The notes: generated by a model not told the origin, from the letters alone. A DNA stretch of 64,000 bases from JANPCX01 sp031431125 (GCA_031431125.1 JANPCX010000089.1:9825-73824), one strand, 5' to 3'; positions 1-9,589 are shown, counted from the first letter of the stretch. Numbers and translations are program-made.

Positions 1-39
1 CGCCTGAAGCCTGACCCACCAAGCCAGTGCCACACGACC

Positions 40-1329
40 TTGAGTTCTGCCCCTGAAATCACCGAAGCTCCCGCCATGGCTCGCGCCATCTTGGTGGGTG
101 TTGATTTTGGGCAGAACAAAGTTCACGGCCAGGGGTTTGACGCCAGCCTGGACGAGTTGGCCTTGTTGGCCGAATCAGCCGGTGATGTGGCCGTTGCCCG
201 GGTTATCGCCAAACGAAAAGCGCCCGACGCGGCGCTTTTTGTAGGCTCGGGCAAGGCCGACGAAATCAAGCTGCTCGTGCAGGCCCATCGGGCCGAGGCG
301 GTGCTGTTTGATCAAGTGCTGTCTGCTGCCCAGCAGCGCAACTTAGAACGCCACCTGGGCGTGGCCGTGGCCGACCGCACCATGCTGATCCTGGAAATTT
401 TCGGGGCACGTGCACAAAGCCACGAAGGCAAGCTCCAGGTGGAACTGGCGCGGCTGCAGTATCTGTCTACCCGTTTGGTTCGTCGCTGGAGCCATTTGGA
501 GCGCCAGCGCGGTGGCATCGGCAACCGGGGCGGACCGGGCGAAGCGCAAATCGAGCTGGACCGCCGCATGATTGGCGAGCGCATCAAGGCAGTGAAGCAG
601 CGGCTGGACAAAGTGAAACGCCAGCGCAGCACGCAGCGCAAATCACGCGAGCGCAATCAAACTTTCCGGGTTTCGCTGGTGGGCTACACCAACGCGGGCA
701 AGTCCACCTTGTTCAATGCCTTGGTCAAGGCCCGCACTTACGCGGCCGACCAGCTTTTTGCGACCTTGGACACCACCACACGCCAGCTGTATTTGGAAGA
801 GGCGGTGCGGTCCATCAGCTTGTCGGACACCGTCGGGTTTATTCGCGACCTGCCGCACAAACTGGTGGAGGCGTTCGAAGCTACGTTGCAAGAGGCTGCA
901 GACGCCGATTTGCTGCTGCATGTTGTCGACGCCGCTAGTCCCGCCCTGGCCGAACAAATGGCCGAGGTCCAGCGGGTGTTGGCCAGCATTGGTGCCGCCG
1001 ACATCCCGCAAATTTTGGTTTACAACAAGGCCGACCTGCTGCAAGACAGCCAACAACCGAGGGTGGGTGTGGATGCACTTGTCCTTGACGGCGGTACGCC
1101 TGTGCCGCGGATTTTCCTCAGTGCTGCCCAAGGCACGGGCCTGGACGCCCTGCGCGGCTTGATCGCGGCCCAGATCAAATCCGCCCCAGCAACCTATAGC
1201 CCTGCAAACGATGGGGATGACTTGAATGAGACCGACACTGTCTCCACATACTCCCCAGCCAATGCCGAAGCCGCAGACCCCCCAGGACCCAGTTTTCCCG
1301 ATGATTTGCCGCTTGCGGCAGCCGCTTGA
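40..1329 (+). CDS. hflX: Ribosome-associated GTPase HflX
   Basis: A 429-residue GTPase of the HflX branch of the TRAFAC class, which in other bacteria binds the 50S subunit and splits stalled or heat-damaged ribosomes. The N-terminal HflX domain is followed by a helical linker containing HLERQRGGIGNRGGPGE. The G domain begins near residue 214 with GYTNAGKST (G1), DTVGF (G3) and NKAD (G4). Length matches E. coli HflX (about 426 residues). The TTG at 40 gives the full frame; an ATG at 76 is an equally possible start and neither has a clear Shine-Dalgarno. The C-terminal tail repeats TYSPAN twice. It sits 31 bp before hflK, the usual order. The short sequence before it contains a stop in another frame (12-14) that could be the tail of the usual upstream gene hfq, but too little is present to say. 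Confidence 0.95.
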   Translation: MSSAPEITEAPAMARAILVGVDFGQNKVHGQGFDASLDELALLAESAGDVAVARVIAKRKAPDAALFVGSGKADEIKLLVQAHRAEAVLFDQVLSAAQQRNLERHLGVAVADRTMLILEIFGARAQSHEGKLQVELARLQYLSTRLVRRWSHLERQRGGIGNRGGPGEAQIELDRRMIGERIKAVKQRLDKVKRQRSTQRKSRERNQTFRVSLVGYTNAGKSTLFNALVKARTYAADQLFATLDTTTRQLYLEEAVRSISLSDTVGFIRDLPHKLVEAFEATLQEAADADLLLHVVDAASPALAEQMAEVQRVLASIGAADIPQILVYNKADLLQDSQQPRVGVDALVLDGGTPVPRIFLSAAQGTGLDALRGLIAAQIKSAPATYSPANDGDDLNETDTVSTYSPANAEAADPPGPSFPDDLPLAAAA

Positions 1330-1360
1330 ATAAACAACTTCAGCCTAGAAGAACGACACC

Positions 1361-2710
1361 ATGAGCCACCATTCGCCCTATTCAACCCAGCAACCCGAAA
1401 GCGCACCAGCGGTGCGCTTTTCCGGTCGACTGACAGCCCTTGCTGCCGCAGCGAAAGCATTGCTGCTGGCTGTTCCAGCCGCCATGCTGGGCCGGCCCGA
1501 GCCTCTGCTGAACAATGGCAACAAAGGTGATGGCGGCCCGCCTGACCTGGACGAACTGTGGCGTGACTTCAACCGCAAGCTCGGTGGTTTGTTTGGTGGG
1601 CAAGGTGGTAACCAGCCGCCACGCCACAACGGCCCCGACCAAGGCGGTGGCCCCAGCAATTTTCAGCCTGACATGAAGAGTGCCGGCATCGGCATGGGTT
1701 TGATTGCGGGCGTCGTGGTGTTGGTGTGGGCCGGCAGTGGTTTTTTCATTGTGCAAGAGGGTGAACAAGCCGTGGTCACTTCGTTTGGCAAATACAGCCA
1801 TACCGCAGACGCTGGATTCAAGTGGCGCATGCCCTATCCCTTCCAAGCGCATGAGACGGTTCCGGTGACCCAGCTGCGCTCGGTGGAAGTCGGCCGCAAC
1901 GCCGTGGTTCCAGCGACGGGGCTGCGTGACTCTTCCATGCTGACCCAGGATGAAAACATCGTCGACATTCGTTTCACCGTGCAGTACCGGCTGAAAGACG
2001 CACGCGAATTCCTGTTCGAGAACCGCAACCCTGCTGAAGCTGTGGTGCAAGCGGCCGAGTCAGCAGTGCGAGAGATTGTGGGCAAGAGCGTGATGGACTC
2101 CGTGCTCTATGAGCAGCGCGACGCCATCGCCATCGAGTTGGTGAAATCGGTGCAAAACCAGTTGGACCGACTGAAAGCAGGCATCGTTATCGTCAACGTT
2201 AACGTGCAAAACGTGCAAGCACCTGAGCAAGTACAAGCCGCCTTTGATGACGCGTTCAAAGCCACTGCCGACCGCGAGCGTCTCAAGAACGAAGGCCAGG
2301 CTTACGCCAACGACGTGATCCCGAAAGCCCAAGGCACGTCAGCCCGTTTGCGGGAAGAAGCCGAAGGCTACAAATCACGCGTGGTGGCGCAAGCCGAAGG
2401 TGATGCGCAGCGATTTGCCAGCGTGCTCACCGAATACCAGAAAGCCCCCGCCGTCACACGTGACCGCATGTACATCGACACCATGACCCAGGTTTACTCC
2501 AACGTCAGCAAGGTATTGGTGGATACACGCAGCAACTCCAATTTGCTCTATTTGCCGCTGGACAAGTTGATTCAACAAACCGGCGCCGGCCCTGTGACGT
2601 TGCCAGCGCCTGTGCAACCTGGCTCGGCTGAAGGCTCGACCAGCGCGGCAGGTTCGCCTGACATTCGTTCCCGCGATGGTCAGCGTGGCCGCGACCGCGA
2701 TGGCCGCTGA
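1361..2710 (+). CDS. hflK: FtsH protease regulator HflK (SPFH/band 7)
   Basis: Inner-membrane SPFH protein that with HflC forms the periplasmic cage around FtsH and tunes its proteolysis. The cytoplasmic N-terminus carries the family hallmark PPDLDELWRDFNRKLGGLFG (residues 60-79) and a Gly/Pro-rich stretch. One transmembrane helix follows at about 108-130, then the SPFH domain starting VQEGEQAVVTSFGKY and a charged coiled-coil C-terminus. The protein has about 50 residues before the hallmark, including a hydrophobic Ala/Leu segment (24-41). An internal ATG at 1484 would remove this but has no ribosome site, whereas 1361 is preceded by a weak purine run. hflC follows after 36 bp. Confidence 0.95.
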   Translation: MSHHSPYSTQQPESAPAVRFSGRLTALAAAAKALLLAVPAAMLGRPEPLLNNGNKGDGGPPDLDELWRDFNRKLGGLFGGQGGNQPPRHNGPDQGGGPSNFQPDMKSAGIGMGLIAGVVVLVWAGSGFFIVQEGEQAVVTSFGKYSHTADAGFKWRMPYPFQAHETVPVTQLRSVEVGRNAVVPATGLRDSSMLTQDENIVDIRFTVQYRLKDAREFLFENRNPAEAVVQAAESAVREIVGKSVMDSVLYEQRDAIAIELVKSVQNQLDRLKAGIVIVNVNVQNVQAPEQVQAAFDDAFKATADRERLKNEGQAYANDVIPKAQGTSARLREEAEGYKSRVVAQAEGDAQRFASVLTEYQKAPAVTRDRMYIDTMTQVYSNVSKVLVDTRSNSNLLYLPLDKLIQQTGAGPVTLPAPVQPGSAEGSTSAAGSPDIRSRDGQRGRDRDGR

Positions 2711-2746
2711 AATTACACCAAGAACACTGGATCAGGATTTTTAGCC

Positions 2747-3640
2747 ATGAACCGCATTGCATTTTTCGTCACCGGCCTGCTGGTGCTGCTGATGGTGGCC
2801 TTCTCCACCTTGTTCATCGTGGACCAGCGGCAGTTTGCCGTGATCTACGCGCTCGGTGAAATCAAAGAAGTGGTCACCGAACCCGGCCTCAAGGTCAAGA
2901 TGCCACCACCGTTCCAAAACGTGGTTTTTCTCGACCGCCGCGTTCAGACGCTGGACAGCCCTGAAACCCGCCCCATCTTCACCGCTGAGAAGAAAAGCCT
3001 GGTGATTGACTGGTTGGTGAAGTGGCGCATCAGCGATGCCAAACAATTCATCCGCAACAGCGGCGCCGACATCCGCAACCTGGAAAATCGATTGAGCCCT
3101 GTCGTCCAGGCCGCGTTCAACGAAGAAGTCACCAAACGCACGGTGCAAGCCATGCTGGCCACAGACCGTGACCGCGTCATGCAAGGGGTGCGCACCCGAT
3201 TGGCAGACGAGGCCAAATCGTTCGGCATCGAGATTGTCGACGTGCGTATCAAACGGGTAGATTTCTCCGCCAACATCACCGATTCCATTTACCGCCGCAT
3301 GGAGTCCGAGCGTAAACGTGTGGCCAACGAACTGCGTTCCACAGGCACCGCAGAAGGCGAAAAAATCCGCGCCGATGCCGATCGCCAACGCGAAGTGATC
3401 GTCGCCGAAGCCTACCGCGACGCTCAAAAAATCAAAGGCGAGGGCGATGCCAAAGCCTCTGCTTTGTATGCGTCGTCGTTTGGTAAAGACCCGCAGTTCG
3501 CTGAGTTCTACCGCAGCTTGGATGCCTACCGCGCCAGTTTCCGCAACAAAACCGATGTGATGGTGCTGGACTCCGGCAGCGAGTTCTTCCGCGCCATGCG
3601 AGGCAACGCCTTACCGGCCGCAAGCACAGCCAAAAAGTAA
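2747..3640 (+). CDS. hflC: FtsH protease regulator HflC (SPFH/band 7)
   Basis: Partner of HflK in the membrane complex that modulates FtsH. The 297-residue protein has one N-terminal transmembrane helix (about 5-24) followed directly by the SPFH domain (VDQRQFAVIYALGEIKEV). A long charged helical region follows, with Ala/Glu/Arg-rich repeats (EKIRADADRQREVIVAEAYR), typical of the coiled-coil wall of the HflKC cage. Length is usual. It lies between hflK and a small DUF2065 gene in one operon. Confidence 0.95.
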   Translation: MNRIAFFVTGLLVLLMVAFSTLFIVDQRQFAVIYALGEIKEVVTEPGLKVKMPPPFQNVVFLDRRVQTLDSPETRPIFTAEKKSLVIDWLVKWRISDAKQFIRNSGADIRNLENRLSPVVQAAFNEEVTKRTVQAMLATDRDRVMQGVRTRLADEAKSFGIEIVDVRIKRVDFSANITDSIYRRMESERKRVANELRSTGTAEGEKIRADADRQREVIVAEAYRDAQKIKGEGDAKASALYASSFGKDPQFAEFYRSLDAYRASFRNKTDVMVLDSGSEFFRAMRGNALPAASTAKK

Positions 3641-3649
3641 GAGCACTCG

Positions 3650-3838
3650 ATGAGCGATGTGCTCTGGGTGGCCTGCGCCCTCGTTCTGGTGTTCGAGGGC
3701 GTCCTGCCCTTTCTCAGTCCCACGGTCTGGCGTCAGGTGTTTGAGCGCGCGCTGAAGATGAGCGACGGCCAAATCCGCTTTATCGGTTTGTCCAGCATGT
3801 TGCTCGGCGTCGGCCTGATGCTCTTGCTGTGGCCCTGA
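3650..3838 (+). CDS. Small inner-membrane protein, DUF2065 (YjeT-like)
   Basis: A 62-residue protein with two predicted transmembrane helices (about 2-20 and 43-61) joined by a short polar loop containing WRQVFERALKMSDGQIRFIGL, the pattern of the DUF2065 family. The biochemical role is unknown. It follows hflC by 9 bp and precedes hisZ; small DUF2065 genes are common at exactly this place in proteobacteria, so it probably belongs to the hfl operon. Confidence 0.85.
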   Translation: MSDVLWVACALVLVFEGVLPFLSPTVWRQVFERALKMSDGQIRFIGLSSMLLGVGLMLLLWP

Positions 3839-3855
3839 GTGCGCGGGTGTGATGT

Positions 3856-3887
3856 GACGGGGTTAGCCCCCGTCGCCCCCGTACAAT
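3856..3887 (+). promoter_or_regulatory. Hairpin plus -10-like box upstream of hisZ
   Basis: A perfect 7-bp stem (GACGGGG at 3856-3862, CCCCGTC at 3868-3874) lies in the only gap of this operon and is followed by TACAAT at 3882-3887, a good -10 match 30 bp before hisZ. No convincing -35 box stands at 16-18 bp. Reading it as a weak end of hfl transcription and a new start for hisZ-purA is inference. Confidence 0.35.
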
Positions 3888-3916
3888 GCCGTTTTTAATC
3901 CTCCCGGTTATCTCTC

Positions 3917-5089
3917 ATGTCATCTGCTTGGCTGCTGCCTGAGCACGTTGCCGATGTGCTGCCTTCTCAGGCCAGGCACATCGAAGAGTTGCGACGTGCC
4001 CTCCTGGATGTGGCGCGCAGCTACGGCTGCGAGTTGGTCATGCCGCCGCTCATTGAACACCTGGACGCCTTGCTGTCAGGCACCGGTCAGGCGCTCAACC
4101 TCAAAACCTTCAAGCTGGTGGACCAGCTCAGCGGTCGCACCTTGGGTGTGCGCGCCGACACCACGCCGCAAGTGGCGCGCATTGATGCCCACCTGCTGAA
4201 CCGGCAGGGGGTGGCGCGGCTGTGTTACTGCGGCCCGGTGCTGCATACCCGGCCCGCCAGCTTGCACGCCACACGTGAGCCCTTGCAATTTGGTGCCGAG
4301 ATTTACGGCCACGCCGGACTGGAGGCTGATCTGGAGGTGCTGGACATGGCACTGGACGGTCTGCTGAGCGTGGGCATGAACGCGGTCACACTGGACTTGG
4401 GCGATTCGCGCATCGTGCGGGCCTTGGTGAATGCAGCGCAGTTGAGCGCCACCACCACCCCCGAGTTGATCGCGGCGCTGGCTGCAAAAGACGCCTCTGC
4501 GGTGCGTGACCTCACCCGCACGTGCGAGCCGGCATTGAGCCAGGCCTTCCAGGCCTTGCTGAAGCTGTACGGCCCAGTGGGGGTTCTCGACGATGCAGCC
4601 AAGGCGCTGCCGCCTTTGCCTTTGATTCAATCGGCGCTCGACGACATGCGCAGCCTCGCCGCCCATGTGCAGCGGGCCCATCCGCAAGTCACGGAAAGTG
4701 TGGATTTGGCCGACGTGGGCGGTTATGCCTACTACAGCGGTGCGCGTTTTGCGGTCTACACCGCCGGCTCCAGCAGCGCGTTGCTGCGTGGTGGGCGCTA
4801 CGACGAAGTGGGCGCGGTGTTCGGTCGCAACCGACCCGCTGTGGGGTTCAGCCTCGACCTCAAAGAGCTGGCGGCCTTGCTGCCCACACACCAAGGTGCG
4901 GCGGCGATCCGTGCGCCCTGGGGCAGCGATCCAGCACTTCGCAGTGCGGTGCGCGAGCTGCGCAAGCAAGGCCAAACGGTGGTCTGCATCCTACCCGGCC
5001 ATGAACATGAAGGCGAAGAATTCGCCTGCGACCGCGAGCTTGTATCGCGTGATGGTCAGTGGCGCATCCAGGCTCTCGACAGCCGCTAA
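3917..5089 (+). CDS. hisZ: ATP phosphoribosyltransferase regulatory subunit HisZ
   Basis: A 390-residue histidyl-tRNA-synthetase-like protein without aminoacylation function. It binds the short form of HisG and makes it active and feedback-inhibited in the first step of histidine synthesis. The class II core is visible: GVRADTTPQVARIDAHLL (motif 2 region, near residue 75) and GGRYDEVGAVFGRNRPAVGFS (motif 3 region, near 295). The C-terminal anticodon-binding domain of true HisRS is missing. Its presence implies a short HisG elsewhere in the genome. It is followed after 32 bp by purA, the common hisZ-purA order of betaproteobacteria. Confidence 0.93.
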   Translation: MSSAWLLPEHVADVLPSQARHIEELRRALLDVARSYGCELVMPPLIEHLDALLSGTGQALNLKTFKLVDQLSGRTLGVRADTTPQVARIDAHLLNRQGVARLCYCGPVLHTRPASLHATREPLQFGAEIYGHAGLEADLEVLDMALDGLLSVGMNAVTLDLGDSRIVRALVNAAQLSATTTPELIAALAAKDASAVRDLTRTCEPALSQAFQALLKLYGPVGVLDDAAKALPPLPLIQSALDDMRSLAAHVQRAHPQVTESVDLADVGGYAYYSGARFAVYTAGSSSALLRGGRYDEVGAVFGRNRPAVGFSLDLKELAALLPTHQGAAAIRAPWGSDPALRSAVRELRKQGQTVVCILPGHEHEGEEFACDRELVSRDGQWRIQALDSR

Positions 5090-5121
5090 CCCCTTCTTGA
5101 TTTTTATTTGGAACTTTAGAC

Positions 5122-6456
5122 ATGCAAACAGCAAAGGCCGCGGGCCGCAATGTGGTCGTCGTGGGCACCCAATGGGGCGACGAGGGCAAGGGCAAGGTTG
5201 TGGACTGGCTGACCGACCACGCCCAGGCCGTGGTGCGTTTTCAAGGCGGGCACAACGCGGGGCACACCCTGGTGATCAAGGGTGTGAAAACCGCTTTGCA
5301 ATTGATTCCGTCCGGCATCATGCGCGATGGTGTGGCCTGCTACATCGGCAACGGCGTGGTGGTGGACCCCAGCCATTTGATGTTGGAGATTGAACGCTTG
5401 GAAGCCGTCGGGCTGGACGTGCGGTCGCGGCTTTTTATCAGCGAATCTTGTCCTTTGATTCTTCCTTTCCACGTCGAAGTCGACAAAGCCCGCGAAGCAC
5501 TGCGTGAGAGCAGCGGCGCCGGCAAGATAGGCACCACGGGCAAAGGCATAGGCCCCGCCTATGAAGACAAAGTGGCGCGCCGCGCACTGCGTGTGCAAGA
5601 CCTGAAGCACCCACTGCGCTTTGAGAAAAAGCTGCGCGATTTGCTAGAGCTGCACAACTTTGCGCTGGGGGGCTATTTGAAGTCCAAGCCCTTGGACTTC
5701 CAGCCGATTTTTGACCATGCGATGAAGGTGGCCGAGGCCATCAAACCGATGATGGCGGACGTGGGTTATCTCCTGCACACGGCCCACAAGAACGGTGGCA
5801 ATGTGCTGTTTGAGGGCGCGCAAGGCACGCTGCTCGACATTGACCACGGCACCTACCCTTACGTCACCTCCAGCAACTGCGTCGCTGGCAATGCGGCTGC
5901 AGGTGCAGGAGTCGGCCCCGACTTGTTGCACTACATCTTGGGCATCACCAAGGCCTACACCACCCGGGTCGGCAGCGGCCCCTTCCCGACGGAGCTGGAC
6001 ATGGAGCAGCCCGGCAGCGTGGGGCATCACCTCTCGACGGTGGGCCAAGAACGCGGCACGGTCACAGGGCGGCCTCGTCGATGCGGCTGGCTCGATGCGG
6101 CGGCGCTCAAACGTTCCATCATCATCAACGGCATCTCGGGTTTGTGCATCACCAAACTCGATGTGCTCGATGGGCTGAAAGAAATCAAGGTCTGCGTGGG
6201 CTACGAGTTGCGCGGAAAACGCATTGACATTTTGCCGCTCGATGCCGATGACATCGTGGACTGCCAACCCATTTACGATACCTTCGAGGGCTGGACCGAG
6301 ACCACCGCGGGCGTCACGGACTGGGACAAATTGCCACTCAATGCCCGCCGTTACTTGGAGCGTGTGCAAAGCTATATTGGTGCACCCATTGACATGGTGT
6401 CCACCGGGCCCGACCGTGACCACACCATTTTGCTGCGCCACCCGTATAAAACCTGA
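5122..6456 (+). CDS. purA: Adenylosuccinate synthetase
   Basis: Catalyses GTP-dependent ligation of IMP and aspartate, the first committed step to AMP. The 444-residue protein shows the GTP-binding start GTQWGDEGKGKVVDWL (about residues 15-30) with the catalytic Asp, the GHNAGHTLV segment with the catalytic His, GTTGKGIGPAYEDK, and GAQGTLLDIDHGTYPYVTSSN for IMP binding. Length and motifs are complete. It is co-directional with hisZ upstream and a phosphoribosyltransferase 19 bp downstream, so the three form a purine/histidine block. Confidence 0.96.
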   Translation: MQTAKAAGRNVVVVGTQWGDEGKGKVVDWLTDHAQAVVRFQGGHNAGHTLVIKGVKTALQLIPSGIMRDGVACYIGNGVVVDPSHLMLEIERLEAVGLDVRSRLFISESCPLILPFHVEVDKAREALRESSGAGKIGTTGKGIGPAYEDKVARRALRVQDLKHPLRFEKKLRDLLELHNFALGGYLKSKPLDFQPIFDHAMKVAEAIKPMMADVGYLLHTAHKNGGNVLFEGAQGTLLDIDHGTYPYVTSSNCVAGNAAAGAGVGPDLLHYILGITKAYTTRVGSGPFPTELDMEQPGSVGHHLSTVGQERGTVTGRPRRCGWLDAAALKRSIIINGISGLCITKLDVLDGLKEIKVCVGYELRGKRIDILPLDADDIVDCQPIYDTFEGWTETTAGVTDWDKLPLNARRYLERVQSYIGAPIDMVSTGPDRDHTILLRHPYKT

Positions 6457-6475
6457 ACAGGATTGAAAGCGCGCC

Positions 6476-6997
6476 ATGCTGACCGATGACGGCAAGAACC
6501 TCTACGTTTCCTGGGATGAGTACCACATGCTCATCGAACGCTTGGCCCTGAAGGTGCACGCCTCGGGTTGGGAGTTCGATCAAATTTTGTGTTTGGCGCG
6601 TGGTGGCATGCGCCCTGGTGACATTCTGTCGCGCGTGTTCGACAAGCCTTTGGCCATCATGTCCACCAGCTCCTACCGTGCGGCTGCGGGCACCATTCAA
6701 GGCCGCCTGGACATGGCCAAGTACATCACCCTTCCCAAAGGCGATTTGGCCGGGCGTGTGCTGTTGGTGGACGACTTGGCCGACTCCGGGCTGACACTGC
6801 AGGCGGTGGTGGAACGTTTGCGCGGCATGCCATCGATCACCGAGTTGCGCTCGTCCGTCATTTGGACCAAAGGTGCGTCCACCTACACGCCCGACTACTA
6901 CGTCGAGCACTTGCCCACCAGCCCCTGGATACACCAGCCGTTTGAAGAGTACGATGCGCTTCGGCCTGAAGGCTTGGCCAAAAAGTTCGTGATTTGA
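6476..6997 (+). CDS. Phosphoribosyltransferase (type I PRTase fold)
   Basis: A 173-residue protein with the PRPP-binding motif VLLVDDLADSGLTL (about residues 99-112) and the loop LCLARGGMRPGDILSRVFDKP near the N-terminus. These define type I phosphoribosyltransferases. The base specificity cannot be read; small enzymes of this look act on hypoxanthine, guanine or xanthine. Its position directly behind purA fits purine salvage. It ends 54 bp before a strong terminator. Confidence 0.85.
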   Translation: MLTDDGKNLYVSWDEYHMLIERLALKVHASGWEFDQILCLARGGMRPGDILSRVFDKPLAIMSTSSYRAAAGTIQGRLDMAKYITLPKGDLAGRVLLVDDLADSGLTLQAVVERLRGMPSITELRSSVIWTKGASTYTPDYYVEHLPTSPWIHQPFEEYDALRPEGLAKKFVI

Positions 6998-7050
6998 ACG
7001 GGTATTGCCAGTTCAAAGATGGCACCCACAGTACGTCAGCACCAAACAAA

Positions 7051-7086
7051 AAAGGCCAGCGCTTTCACGCAGGCCTTCTCATTTTT
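7051..7086. terminator. Bidirectional rho-independent terminator
   Basis: The arms AAGGCC and GGCCTT close a stem-loop. On the plus strand a T-rich tail (CTCATTTTT) follows; on the minus strand six T residues follow. It can end the hisZ-purA-PRT transcript from the left and the tRNA-Leu transcript from the right. Confidence 0.8.
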
Positions 7087-7107
7087 AACCCACCAACCAT
7101 TCAACTT

Positions 7108-7192
<85 letters not shown>

Positions 7193-7209
7193 ATTTCAGG
7201 AAAGCCGAG

Positions 7210-7238
7210 ATTCTATCATCAAGACCAGCACATTTAAG
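7210..7238 (-). promoter_or_regulatory. Probable promoter of tRNA-Leu
   Basis: On the minus strand a CTTAAA box (7233-7238) and a TAGAAT box (7210-7215) are separated by 17 bp, ending 17 bp before the tRNA 5' end. The -10 matches sigma-70 in 5 of 6 positions; the -35 is weak. Confidence 0.5.
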
Positions 7239-7274
7239 AACGCCGGCAACCCCGTTGCCATCGGTACCGACCTC

Positions 7275-9575
7275 ATGAGTGAGGTCGAGGGCACGGTACA
7301 GGGACACCGCGACGGACATGGTTTTGTGGTGCGCGACGATCGCCAAAGCGATCTGTATTTGTCGCCCCAGGAAATGCGCGCCGTGCTGCACCGTGACCGC
7401 GTCAAGGCGCGCATCATTCGTTACGACCGCAAGGGCAGGCCCGAGGGCAGGGTGTTAGAAATCGTCGAACGCCGCAAGGCCCCCATCATTGGCCGCTTGT
7501 TGCACGAGAGTGGTGTTTGGTTGGTGGCGCCTGAAGACAAACGTTATGGCCAAGACATCCTCGTTCCAAAAAATGCCATTGCCAACGCCGTCGCCGGTCA
7601 GGTGGTGGCGATTGAGTTGACCGAAACACCGTCGATGTACTCGCAGCCCGTAGGCCGTGTCACCGAGGTGCTGGGCGATATTGACGACCCCGGCATGGAG
7701 ATCGAAATTGCGGTGCGCAAGTACGAAGTTCCGCACCGTTTTTCACCTGAAACCCTGGCGCAAGCTGCCAGCTTGCCCGACAAGATACGCCCAGCCGATC
7801 GAAAAAATCGGGTGAACTTGACCGACGTCCCATTGGTCACCATCGACGGCGAAGATGCCCGTGATTTCGACGATGCCGTTTACTGCGAGCCCGCCAAAAT
7901 CGGCCGCGTCAAAACGCCCAATGGCTGGCGTTTGCTGGTGGCCATTGCCGATGTCAGCCACTACGTCAAGCCGAGTGAGCCGCTGGATGAAGACGCCTAC
8001 GAGCGTGCCACCTCGGTTTACTTCCCGCGCCGTGTCATTCCCATGTTGCCGGAGAAAATCTCCAACGGCCTGTGTTCACTCAATCCGAACGAAGACCGCT
8101 TGTCCATGGTGTGCGACATGCTCATCACGGCCACGGGTGAGGTCTACGCCTACCAGTTTTTCCCGGCGGTGATGTGCTCGCACGCCCGCTTCACCTACAA
8201 CGAAGTGGCGGCCATTCTCACCAACACACGCGGTCCCGAAGCCACCAAACGAAAAGACTTGGTGCCCCACTTGCTGAATCTGAACGACGTCTACCGCGCT
8301 TTGCTCAAGCAGCGCAATGTGCGTGGCGCGATCGACTTCGAGACCACAGAAACACAAATCATCTGCGATGAGAACGGTCGTATCGACAAAATCGTGCCGC
8401 GTACCCGCACCGAGGCGCACAAGCTGATTGAAGAAGCGATGTTGTGTGCCAACGTGTGCGCCGCCGATTTCATTGCCGGCGCCAAACATCCGTCGCTGTT
8501 CCGTGTCCACGAAGGCCCCACGCCCGAGAAAAAAACGCTGCTGCAAAACTACTTGCGCGCCTTGGGTCTGGGATTGTCCATCAGCGACGACCCCACGCCA
8601 GGCGAGTTTCAAGCGATTGCGGCCGCCACCAAAGACCGTGTGGACGCGCAGCAAATCCACACCATGTTGCTGCGATCCATGCAGCAAGCGATTTACACCG
8701 GCACCAACAGCGGCCACTTCGGTTTGGCTTACGAGGCCTACACGCACTTCACCAGTCCCATTCGCCGCTACCCGGACTTGCTGGTGCACCGCGTCATCAA
8801 AGCCTTGCTCGGGAGCCAGCGTTACCGCATGGTGCCTGGCAAAGCGGTCGCCCAAACCCGTCCCACCAAGAAGGGCGCCAAACCGAGCCCGGTACAAGGC
8901 CCACCACTGACCGCTGAACAAGAAGCTTGGGAAGTCACAGGCGCCCATTGCAGCGCCAACGAACGCCGTGCCGACGAGGCCTCGCGGGATGTGGAAGCCT
9001 GGCTCAAGTGCCGTTATATGCGCGAACGTTTGGGGGAAGAGTTCTCTGGCACCGTCAGCGCGGCCACGAGTTTTGGCCTCTTTGTGCAACTCGACGCCTT
9101 GTATGTGGAAGGCTTGATCCACATCACCGAACTGGGCGGCGAGTACTACCGTTTCGACGAGGTTCGCCAGGAGCTTCGCGGCGAGCGCAGCGGTGTTCGT
9201 TACGCCATCGGCTCGCGGGTTAGGGTGCAAGTCAGCCGCGTGGACTTGGACGGGCGCAAGATCGACTTCCGCTTGGTGCGTGATGGCGAGCCCGGTGCGC
9301 TGGTGGCCCGTGCGAAGAAAGACAAGTTGGGCGAGGCTGTGGCCGACCGTCCCAAACGCACGAGCGAGGTGTTGGAGGAAGTGCTGGAGGCGGACCGTCA
9401 AGTCAAATCGCGCACCAAAGCCAGCCAAACCAAGGCCCGTTCTGTGTCGGGTGACACAAAGGCCCACCCGGTGCGCGCCGCCAAGTCGGCTGCGCGCGGC
9501 GCGACTAAAAAATCTACCAAGGCAAGCACCAAGGCTGCGAGCAAAAGCAGTGGCAAGACCCGCAGCAAGCGGTGA
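7275..9575 (+). CDS. rnr: Ribonuclease R
   Basis: 3'-to-5' exoribonuclease of the RNB family that degrades structured RNA and takes part in RNA quality control. Order of domains: cold-shock-like RNA-binding N-terminus (EGTVQGHRDGHGFVV), RNB catalytic domain with the metal-binding signature DGEDARDFDDAVYCE, an S1 domain (SGTVSAATSFGLFVQLDALY), and a Lys/Ser/Ala-rich basic tail of about 75 residues that may clamp structured RNA. The open frame continues upstream across the antisense of the tRNA gene. I chose ATG 7275 (766 residues) because no ATG, GTG or TTG lies in frame between the tRNA and this codon. Confidence 0.95.
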   Translation: MSEVEGTVQGHRDGHGFVVRDDRQSDLYLSPQEMRAVLHRDRVKARIIRYDRKGRPEGRVLEIVERRKAPIIGRLLHESGVWLVAPEDKRYGQDILVPKNAIANAVAGQVVAIELTETPSMYSQPVGRVTEVLGDIDDPGMEIEIAVRKYEVPHRFSPETLAQAASLPDKIRPADRKNRVNLTDVPLVTIDGEDARDFDDAVYCEPAKIGRVKTPNGWRLLVAIADVSHYVKPSEPLDEDAYERATSVYFPRRVIPMLPEKISNGLCSLNPNEDRLSMVCDMLITATGEVYAYQFFPAVMCSHARFTYNEVAAILTNTRGPEATKRKDLVPHLLNLNDVYRALLKQRNVRGAIDFETTETQIICDENGRIDKIVPRTRTEAHKLIEEAMLCANVCAADFIAGAKHPSLFRVHEGPTPEKKTLLQNYLRALGLGLSISDDPTPGEFQAIAAATKDRVDAQQIHTMLLRSMQQAIYTGTNSGHFGLAYEAYTHFTSPIRRYPDLLVHRVIKALLGSQRYRMVPGKAVAQTRPTKKGAKPSPVQGPPLTAEQEAWEVTGAHCSANERRADEASRDVEAWLKCRYMRERLGEEFSGTVSAATSFGLFVQLDALYVEGLIHITELGGEYYRFDEVRQELRGERSGVRYAIGSRVRVQVSRVDLDGRKIDFRLVRDGEPGALVARAKKDKLGEAVADRPKRTSEVLEEVLEADRQVKSRTKASQTKARSVSGDTKAHPVRAAKSAARGATKKSTKASTKAASKSSGKTRSKR

Positions 9576-9589
9576 CCGAGGTGGCGTCT

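Noticed and set aside
8076..9467. 463-codon minus-strand frame opposite rnr
   Set aside because: Long antisense frame due to GC-rich third positions; the plus strand encodes all RNase R motifs.
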